Below are positions 58,470-64,000 of a stretch of DNA of 64,000 nt, in pieces (position 1 is the first letter of the stretch; each line of letters starts with the position of its first letter). Both the position numbers and the translations under genes were made by a program. Below the pieces are notes generated by a model. The model searched no databases. It was not told where the DNA came from and worked only from the letters and a program-made list of their open reading frames with translations. This stretch comes from Streptomyces antibioticus (lineage in GTDB: Bacteria > Actinomycetota > Actinomycetes > Streptomycetales > Streptomycetaceae), in assembly GCF_002019855.1 (NCBI RefSeq), contig NZ_CM007717.1, positions 5,133,798-5,197,797 on the forward strand, in the 5' to 3' direction.

Positions 58470-59531
58470 GTGACGCGACACGAGGAGAACCGCGAGGACG
58501 GCACCCGAGGGGGCCGACGGCCGGGCCGGCGTGTGCTGAAGGCCGCCGGTCTCGCCCTGGCCGCCGCCCTGGTGCTGGGCGCCGGGGCGGCAAGCTGGGC
58601 CTACCGGCACCTCGACGGCAACATCCGCAGCGTCGACATCGACAGCGCGCTCGGCGACAACCGGCCCGCGCGGGCGCTCACCACCTCGGCGCCCACCGGT
58701 TCGGCCTCGGCCTCCCCGCTGCCGACTGGGGCCGTCAACATCCTGGTGCTGGGCTCCGACTCGCGCAGCGGCGCGGCCAACAAGGCGCTCGGCGGCGGCG
58801 ACAGCGGCGGGGCGCGCTCCGACACGGCGATGGTCGTGCACATCGACGCGGGGCGGACCGGCGCCACCGTGGTCAGCATCCCGCGCGACACCCTCGTCAC
58901 CCGCCCGTCCTGCCCGCTGTCCTCGGGCGGCTCCACGGCGGTGGCGTACGGCGCGATGTTCAACACCGCGTACGCGGTGGGCGGGCCGGTCTGCGCGGTC
59001 AAGACGGTCGAGTCCCTCACGGGCGTCCGCATGGACCACTACATCGAGGTCGACTTCGCGGGCTTCGCCGAACTGGTGGACGCGCTCGGCGGGGTCACCG
59101 TCACCACGGACGAGGACATCGACGACGACGACAGCCATCTGCACCTCGCGGCGGGCACCCACCATCTCGACGGCGAGCAGGCCCTCGCGCTGGCCCGCAC
59201 CCGGCACGGCATCGGCGACGGCAGCGACCTCGGCCGCATCGGCCTCCAGCAGCACCTGGTCAAGGCCCTGCTGGCCCAGATCTCCTCGACGGACCTGCTG
59301 ACCAGCCCCGCCAAGCTGTACGGCGTCGCCGACGCGGTCACCGGCAGCCTCACCACCGACACCGGTCTGGACTCGCTCGGCGAGCTGACCCGGCTCGGCG
59401 AGAGCCTGCGGGACCTGAGCACCGAGCACCTCACCACGGTCACCATGCCGGTGGTCACCGCCCCCTCCGACCCCAACCGGGTGGTGGCGGACGAACCGGA
59501 GGCGAGCGCACTGTGGGAATCGCTGCGCTGA
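58470..59531 (+). CDS. LytR-CpsA-Psr (LCP) family cell-wall ligase
   Basis: 353 residues. An Arg-rich cytoplasmic start and one membrane helix (about 22-45) lead to the outer LCP domain: VNILVLGSDSRS, RSDTAMVVHIDA, VVSIPRDTLV and the later LDGEQALALARTRHG with conserved Arg residues. LCP enzymes transfer undecaprenyl-linked glycopolymers such as teichoic-acid-like chains to peptidoglycan. Two Cys (CPLSS, CAVKT) may form a disulfide. GTG start. Streptomyces carry several; the substrate of this one is not evident. Confidence 0.93.
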   Translation: MTRHEENREDGTRGGRRPGRRVLKAAGLALAAALVLGAGAASWAYRHLDGNIRSVDIDSALGDNRPARALTTSAPTGSASASPLPTGAVNILVLGSDSRSGAANKALGGGDSGGARSDTAMVVHIDAGRTGATVVSIPRDTLVTRPSCPLSSGGSTAVAYGAMFNTAYAVGGPVCAVKTVESLTGVRMDHYIEVDFAGFAELVDALGGVTVTTDEDIDDDDSHLHLAAGTHHLDGEQALALARTRHGIGDGSDLGRIGLQQHLVKALLAQISSTDLLTSPAKLYGVADAVTGSLTTDTGLDSLGELTRLGESLRDLSTEHLTTVTMPVVTAPSDPNRVVADEPEASALWESLR

Positions 59532-59611
59532 GCGTGTCGATCCGACGGCCTCCCGTTCGACGCAGGGGTGAGCGGCCGGGAAGGACCCGGCGCCGGACCC
59601 GAGGAGTCACC

Positions 59612-59968
59612 GTGCCCCGCTATCTCTCCCTCGTGAAGATCGACGAAGCCTCCGCCCCCGCCGAGGGCCCCAGCCCCGAGCTGATGCGCCGGATGGGCGA
59701 ACTCATCGAGGAGGTCACCAAGGCGGGCGTCATGCTCGACACCGCCGGCCTCACCCCGTCCGCCCAGGGCACCCGCGTGCACTGGGAGGGCGGCGAGATC
59801 TCCGTCACCGACGGCCCCTTCACCGAGTCCAAGGAGGTCGTCGGCGGCTACGCGATCATGCAGTGCAAGGACCTGGCCGAGGCCCTGGAATGGACCAAGC
59901 GCTTCCTCAAGGTCCACGAGGACTTCTGGACGGTGACCTGCGAGGTCCGCGAGATCGCCGAGGGCTGA
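59612..59968 (+). CDS. YCII-related DGPF-domain protein (ECF42 partner)
   Basis: 118 residues from GTG 59612 with gaggag upstream. The motif SVTDGPFTESKEVVGGYAIM contains the DGPF signature of the YCII/PhnB-like fold. Genes of this type lie next to ECF42 sigma factors and are typical members of their regulons; here the sigma factor gene begins 33 nt downstream. Biochemical role is unknown. Confidence 0.93.
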   Translation: MPRYLSLVKIDEASAPAEGPSPELMRRMGELIEEVTKAGVMLDTAGLTPSAQGTRVHWEGGEISVTDGPFTESKEVVGGYAIMQCKDLAEALEWTKRFLKVHEDFWTVTCEVREIAEG

Positions 59969-60001
59969 TCCCCCGACCCCACGGCACGGGCCCCTCCGGG
60001 G

Positions 60002-62272
60002 GTGTTCGATGGAGACGTGGAACGCCATCCCGCCATCGCCCCTCGCGCCACGCCCGCCTCGGAGCCGCCGACGGACCCTTGTCGCCCGGCCACGGGGGCC
60101 GGCCTTGCCGGCAGCGGCGCGGAGTCGGGGGCGGGGGCTGGCCCTGCTGGCAGCGGCGTGGACTCGGAGGCGGGATCCGGTGCGGGCATCGGGGCCGCCC
60201 CGGAGATGGTGGCCGAGGCGGGCAGCGGGCCCGTCCCGGGGGCAGCGTCCGGTGCCGACACCACGGCGGTGCCACGCGCGTCGGCCGATCCCTGCGGTCC
60301 GGCTGCGCCGGAAGCGGGGGCCGGCCCTGTCGGCAGCGGCGCGGAGTCGGAGGCGGGATCCGGTGCGGGCATCGGGGCCGCCCCGGAGATGGTGGCCGAG
60401 GCGGGCAGCGGGCCCGTCCCGGGGACAGCGTCCGGTGCCGATACGACGGCCGTGCCACTGGCGTCGGCCGAGCCCTGCGGTCCGGCTGCGCCGGAGTCGG
60501 GGGTCGGCCCTGTCGGCAGCGGCGTGGACTCGGAGGCGGGATCCGGTGCGGGCACCGGGGCCGCCACGGAGGCGGTGGCCGGTGCTGGCATCAGGCCCGT
60601 CCCAGAGGCAGCGTCCGGTGCCGATACGACGGCCGTGCCACTCGCGTCGGCCCAGCCCTGCGGCCCGGTTGCGCCGGAGTCGGGGGCCGGTGCCGTCGGC
60701 CCCGTGGCCGGTTCGGGGGTGGGGTTCGGCGTCGGCGCCGCGGTCGGCCCGCATGCGGCGGGTGATGCCGTCGACGCCGAGGTCGGTCCGGCGGCATGCG
60801 GCGGGCCTCGTACCGGGGATGGCCCGGAGGCAGCGGCCGGTTCGGGGGCGGGCGGCGGGGCTCGTATCGGGGATGGCGCGGAGGCGGCGGTCGGTCCGGC
60901 GGTGGGCGGCGGAGCTCGTACCGGGGGTGGCCCGGAGACGGCGGCCGGTGCCGGGGCCGAGGTCGGCACGCATACGCCGGTCGGCGTGGGTGCCCCCGCT
61001 GGCCCGGGTCCGGGGGCCGGTGCCCGGGAGCCGACCGACCCCCGGGCCGCCGTCGAGATCGTTTTTCGGATGGAGTTTGCCCGGGTCGTCGCCGCCGTCA
61101 CCCGGGTCGTGCGGGACGTGGGGATCGCCGAGGAGTTGGCGCAGGACGCGCTGGTCGCGGCCCTGGAGCAGTGGCCGCGGGACGGGGTGCCGGACCGGCC
61201 GGGGGCCTGGCTGGTCACCGCCGCGCGGCGACGGGCCGTCGATCTGGTCCGGCGGCGGGAGAACTACGCCCGCAAGCTCCGGGAGATCGGCCGCGACCTC
61301 GCCGACGTACCGCCGCCGCAGGAGCCGTCCGGCCCCGACGACATCGACGACGACCTGCTGCGGCTCGTCTTCATGACCTGCCACCCCGTGCTCTCCGCCC
61401 AGGCCCGCACCGCCCTCACCCTGCGGCTGCTCGGCGGCCTCACGACGCCCGAGATCGCCCGCGCGTTCCTCGTGCCCGAGGCCACCGTCGCGCAGCGCAT
61501 CGTCCGCGCCAAGCGCACCCTCGCCACCAGGAACATCGCCTTCGAGGTGCCGTACGGACCCGACCGCGAGGCCCGGCTCGGCTCGGTCCTCGACGTCATC
61601 TACCTGATCTTCAACGAGGGGTACGCGGCCACCGCCGGCGACGACCTGCTGCGCCCGGCGCTGTGCGAGGACGCGCTCCGGCTGGCCCGGCAGCTCGCCG
61701 CGCTGATGCCCAAGGAGCCCGAGGTGCACGGCCTGGTCTCCCTGCTGGAGTTCCAGGCGTCCCGCACGGCCGCCCGCACCGCCCCCGACGGCACCCCGGT
61801 CCTGCTCCGGGACCAGAACCGCCGCCGCTGGAACCGCATGCTGATCGCCCGCGGCATCACCGCCCTCGACCGGGCCGGCGCCACCGCCCCGGCGGCCCCC
61901 GGCCGCTACGCCCTCCAGGCCGCCATCGCCGCCTGCCACGCGCACGCGTACACCTACGAGGACACCGACTGGGCGAGCATCGCCACCCTGTACGGCCTGC
62001 TCGCGGCCCGTTTCCCGTCCCCGGTGGTCGAGCTGAACCGCGCGGTCGCCGTCTCGATGACCGAGGGCCCGGCCGCCGCCCTGGCCCTCGTCGACGCCCT
62101 GACCGATGAACCGGCCCTGCGCGGCTACCACCTGCTCCCGAGCGTCCGCGCCGACCTGCTCGCCCGCCTCGGCCGCACGGCGGAGGCCCGGGCGGAGTTC
62201 ACCCGCGCCGCCGCCCTCGCGGGCAATGGACGCGAACGGGACCTGCTGCTGCGCAGAGCGGAGACCTGCTGA
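60002..62272 (+). CDS. ECF42-type sigma factor with a very long repetitive N-terminal extension
   Basis: 756 residues, roughly 410 being the expected ECF42 core. Region 2 starts near residue 346 (DPRAAVEIVFRMEFARVVAA, then DVGIAEELAQDALVAALEQW). Region 4 has LTLRLLGGLTTPEIARAFLV and EATVAQRIVRAKRTL. The C-terminal TPR-like extension characteristic of the group runs to the end (AVAVSMTEGPAAALALVDAL). The first about 340 residues are Ala/Gly/Pro-rich with 3 x 61-residue repeats. A GTG at 60002 starts the frame; GTG 60017 is an alternative. No anti-sigma gene is adjacent, in keeping with ECF42. The DGPF gene precedes it. Confidence 0.85.
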   Translation: MFDGDVERHPAIAPRATPASEPPTDPCRPATGAGLAGSGAESGAGAGPAGSGVDSEAGSGAGIGAAPEMVAEAGSGPVPGAASGADTTAVPRASADPCGPAAPEAGAGPVGSGAESEAGSGAGIGAAPEMVAEAGSGPVPGTASGADTTAVPLASAEPCGPAAPESGVGPVGSGVDSEAGSGAGTGAATEAVAGAGIRPVPEAASGADTTAVPLASAQPCGPVAPESGAGAVGPVAGSGVGFGVGAAVGPHAAGDAVDAEVGPAACGGPRTGDGPEAAAGSGAGGGARIGDGAEAAVGPAVGGGARTGGGPETAAGAGAEVGTHTPVGVGAPAGPGPGAGAREPTDPRAAVEIVFRMEFARVVAAVTRVVRDVGIAEELAQDALVAALEQWPRDGVPDRPGAWLVTAARRRAVDLVRRRENYARKLREIGRDLADVPPPQEPSGPDDIDDDLLRLVFMTCHPVLSAQARTALTLRLLGGLTTPEIARAFLVPEATVAQRIVRAKRTLATRNIAFEVPYGPDREARLGSVLDVIYLIFNEGYAATAGDDLLRPALCEDALRLARQLAALMPKEPEVHGLVSLLEFQASRTAARTAPDGTPVLLRDQNRRRWNRMLIARGITALDRAGATAPAAPGRYALQAAIAACHAHAYTYEDTDWASIATLYGLLAARFPSPVVELNRAVAVSMTEGPAAALALVDALTDEPALRGYHLLPSVRADLLARLGRTAEARAEFTRAAALAGNGRERDLLLRRAETC
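60149..60697 (+). repeat. 3 x 183-bp in-frame tandem repeat in the sigma factor gene
   Basis: Units begin at 60149, 60332 and 60515, each 183 bp (61 codons) and each starting GSG(V/A)(D/E)SEAGSG. Units 1 and 2 are nearly identical; unit 3 is more diverged. Partial or older degenerate copies flank them on both sides. Confidence 0.93.
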
Positions 62273-62286
62273 CGTCCGCCCGGACA

Positions 62287-63459
62287 TCAGACGGTTGCCG
62301 GGCCGCCGATCAGCACGGTCGGGGCGCCCGCCACCCGGGTCAGGAACACCGTCACCGCACGCGACCCCTGCGGCTTGGGCAGCACCTTGCGGCGCAGTTC
62401 CTCCGGCTCCACCGCCGAGCCCCGCTTCTTCACCGTCAGGATCCCGACCTCCCGCTCCCGCAGCAGCGCCTTCAGCTTCTTGACGTTGAAGGGCAGCCGG
62501 TCGGTGATCTCGTAGGCGGTCGCGTACGGCGTCGGACGCAGGGTGTCGGCGGTGACGTAGGCGATCGTCTCGTCGATCAGCCCGCCGTCGAGCGCGGCGG
62601 CCGCCTCGGCGACCAGATGCGCCCGGACGACGGCGCCGTCGGGCTCGTACAGATAGCGGCCGACGGGCCGGACCTCCGGGTTCGGCAGCCCGGTGCCGAG
62701 CAGGGTGCGCGGCCCCGGCAGCAGGGTCGCCCGTACGGCGCCCGGCTCGGTGCCGAACCACAGCACCGCCTCCTTCACGTCCCCGCCGTCCGAGATCCAC
62801 TCCGCCTCCGCCGCGTCGGGAATCGCCTCGTGCGGCACCCCGGGCGCGATCTTCAGCGCGGCGTGCGGAGCGGCGAGGGCGGCCCCGATCGCCCAGGACA
62901 GCGGCGGGGAGTACGCCTCGGGGTCGAAGATCCGGCCCCGGCCGCCCCGCCGGGCCGGGTCCACGAACACGGCGTCGAAACCGGCCGTGTCCACCTCGGT
63001 GACGTCCGCCTCCCGTACGTCGATCAGGCCGGCGAGCCCGAGCGCCTCGGCGTTCGCCCGGGCCGCCGCCGCGGTCAGCGGATCGCGGTCGACGGCCAGC
63101 ACCCGGATCCCGGCGCGGGCGAGCGCGATCGCGTCCCCGCCGATCCCGCAGCACAGGTCGGCGACGGAGGTGATGCCGAGGCCCTTCATCCGCTCGGCCC
63201 GGTAGGCCGCCACGCTCGCCCGCGTCGACTGCTCGACCCCGTTCGGCGTGAAGAACATCCGCCGCGCGTCCTCGGCCCCGAACTTCGCCTCCGCCCGCTG
63301 CCGCAGCCGGGCCTGCCCGAGGGCGGCGGACACCAGCTCCGCCGGATGGTCGCGGCGCAGCCGGGTGGCGACGGCGAGTTCATCGGCGGGGGCGGTACCG
63401 CGCACGGCGTCGAGGAGGGCACGGCCCTCGGGGGTGAGGAGCGGGGCGAGGTCGTTCAC
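62287..63459 (-). CDS. SAM-dependent methyltransferase with THUMP-like domain
   Basis: 390 residues from GTG 63459. The class I motif I is DLCCGIGGDAIALARAG, the acidic motif II is VLAVDRDPLTAAAA, and motif IV is VFVDPARRGGRGRIFDPEAY, a DPAR variant of the DPPY catalytic motif. The C-terminal part (LPFNVKKLKALLREREVGIL, GSAVEPEELRRKVLP) resembles the THUMP-like domain found with such enzymes, suggesting RNA as substrate. The specific target is unknown. No clear ribosome site; the frame is open to 63597 but those residues are unlike the family. Confidence 0.88.
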   Translation of the reverse strand: MNDLAPLLTPEGRALLDAVRGTAPADELAVATRLRRDHPAELVSAALGQARLRQRAEAKFGAEDARRMFFTPNGVEQSTRASVAAYRAERMKGLGITSVADLCCGIGGDAIALARAGIRVLAVDRDPLTAAAARANAEALGLAGLIDVREADVTEVDTAGFDAVFVDPARRGGRGRIFDPEAYSPPLSWAIGAALAAPHAALKIAPGVPHEAIPDAAEAEWISDGGDVKEAVLWFGTEPGAVRATLLPGPRTLLGTGLPNPEVRPVGRYLYEPDGAVVRAHLVAEAAAALDGGLIDETIAYVTADTLRPTPYATAYEITDRLPFNVKKLKALLREREVGILTVKKRGSAVEPEELRRKVLPKPQGSRAVTVFLTRVAGAPTVLIGGPATV

Positions 63460-63560
63460 CGGGACATTGTGGGCCAGTCGGAGGACGGTGTGCCTCCGGT
63501 GGTGGTGTCGTGCGGTGTCGGGCCGGGTTTCGCGGGGCACGGCTGCGAGGATCCGGCGCC

Positions 63561-64000
63561 ATGGGATCCGTCGTACAAAATGACAAGAATGGTGCATCTG
63601 GGGCTTACGGCACTGCTGACACCGCCCGCACCACCCCTGCGTCCCGTGCCGCGCGCCGCAGGGCCGGCATCCGGGGCGGTATCGCGATGCTGGCCCTCAC
63701 CGCGATCGGCTCGGGCTGTGTCCAGGGCGGCGGTGCGGAGCGCGGCGGCGGTGCGGGCTCCCCGGGGCCGGAGTCCGGCGCCGCGGCGCCTCCCGCCGGA
63801 CCCGCCGACGCGGCCGACGCCGCCGACGCCCGCCGTGAGCAGGCGTCCCGGCTCCGGGCCGAGCGCACCGCCCGGATCGCGGCCGCCTGGCGATGGGGCC
63901 TGAAGAAGGTCCCGCTCACCGCACCGGCCCCGCCCGCGCAGAAGCCCCGGATCACCACCCGCGACGGCTTCGAGGTCGACGACCACGAGGAACTCGGCCT
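63561..64000 (+). CDS. Secreted protein, probable polysaccharide deacetylase (3' truncated by window)
   Basis: The first 146 codons are visible. A basic N-terminus (RAARRRAGIRGG) precedes a hydrophobic segment (IAMLALTAIGSGCVQGG) with a lipobox-like Cys, though the -3 residue is Gly rather than the usual Leu. A long Ala/Gly/Pro linker is followed by AAAWRWGLKKVPLTAPAPPA and KPRITTRDGFEVDDHEELGL. I recall this start from Streptomyces polysaccharide-deacetylase-like proteins, in which the catalytic domain follows; that domain lies beyond the window. It is divergent from the methyltransferase. Confidence 0.6.
   Translation, partial: MGSVVQNDKNGASGAYGTADTARTTPASRAARRRAGIRGGIAMLALTAIGSGCVQGGGAERGGGAGSPGPESGAAAPPAGPADAADAADARREQASRLRAERTARIAAAWRWGLKKVPLTAPAPPAQKPRITTRDGFEVDDHEELG

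Noticed and set aside
60149-60697. Tandem repeats as an assembly artefact
   Set aside because: Units are not identical (unit 3 is clearly diverged), which argues for real sequence, though the exact copy number still depends on assembly quality.
59039-63154. 1371-residue open frame on the minus strand
   Set aside because: It lies antisense to the LCP, DGPF and ECF42 genes. Its composition (Arg/Gly/Ala/Pro-rich) is what GC-rich coding DNA gives in the opposite strand, and it shows no domain. Only its 3' neighbour frame at 62287 encodes a real methyltransferase.

Overview
The window is a chromosomal segment of a Streptomyces or a very close actinobacterium. The evidence is the very high GC content with GC-rich third codon positions, many GTG starts, TGATG/ATGA start-stop overlaps, and the gene order rpoC > rpsL-rpsG-fusA-tuf ... 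rpsJ to rplQ-truA ... rplM-rpsI-glmM-coaA-glmS-acpS-nnr-alr-tsaE-tsaB-rimI-tsaD. Several accessory families are also typical of Streptomyces: Rpn-like proteins with a GREEGREEG tail, a WXG/type VII-like cassette, and an ECF42 sigma factor paired with a DGPF protein. No rRNA, tRNA, CRISPR array, insertion sequence or prophage was seen.

Layout. 1-920 is the 3' end of rpoC with its terminator. 1152-4184 holds a small DUF1707/DUF4190-type membrane protein and a divergent PIG-V-like mannosyltransferase / polyprenol-phosphate glycosyltransferase pair. 4185-8799 is the str operon (rpsL, rpsG, fusA, tuf), closed by a strong terminator. 8985-16422 is an accessory island between str and S10: an Rpn-like protein, a broken YcxB-like remnant, a small membrane protein, a three-gene WXG/type VII-like cassette, NADP-glutamate dehydrogenase and a small cupin. 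16423-33453 is the S10-spc-alpha ribosomal supercluster including secY, adk, map, infA and rpoA. It is followed by truA, a membrane-anchored secreted protein, a GT87-like membrane protein, rplM-rpsI, glmM, coaA and glmS. 42505-45230 is a two-gene M16-peptidase unit. 45350-53935 is a dense run of essential and housekeeping genes (acpS, nnr, alr, an alpha/beta hydrolase, tsaE, tsaB, rimI, tsaD), interrupted by a small gene behind an iron-box palindrome and a degenerate L,D-transpeptidase-like protein. 53936-64000 is accessory: a decayed repeat array, an M48 peptidase pair, a LacI regulator, an LCP protein, the DGPF/ECF42 pair, a THUMP-like methyltransferase and the start of a probable cell-wall or polysaccharide hydrolase.

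Most of the window is conserved translation, transcription, secretion and cell-wall precursor machinery. The unexpected material lies at gene edges. (i) The last 159 bp of map are present a second time before infA, with only synonymous differences. (ii) About five degenerate copies of the 3' end of a DUF3592-like gene form a tandem array. (iii) An ECF42 sigma factor carries an in-frame N-terminal extension of about 340 residues built partly from 3 x 183 bp repeats. (iv) A 15-bp triplet repeat spans the alr stop codon. (v) A 28-nt leader element is shared by the rpsL and rpsJ operons. (vi) A WXG-containing protein and a membrane-anchored neighbour share a paralogous C-terminal domain. (vii) A near-perfect IdeR/DmdR-type palindrome precedes an unrecognised 61-residue gene. 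All of these were read by eye. Family assignments rest on motif recognition, not database searches.
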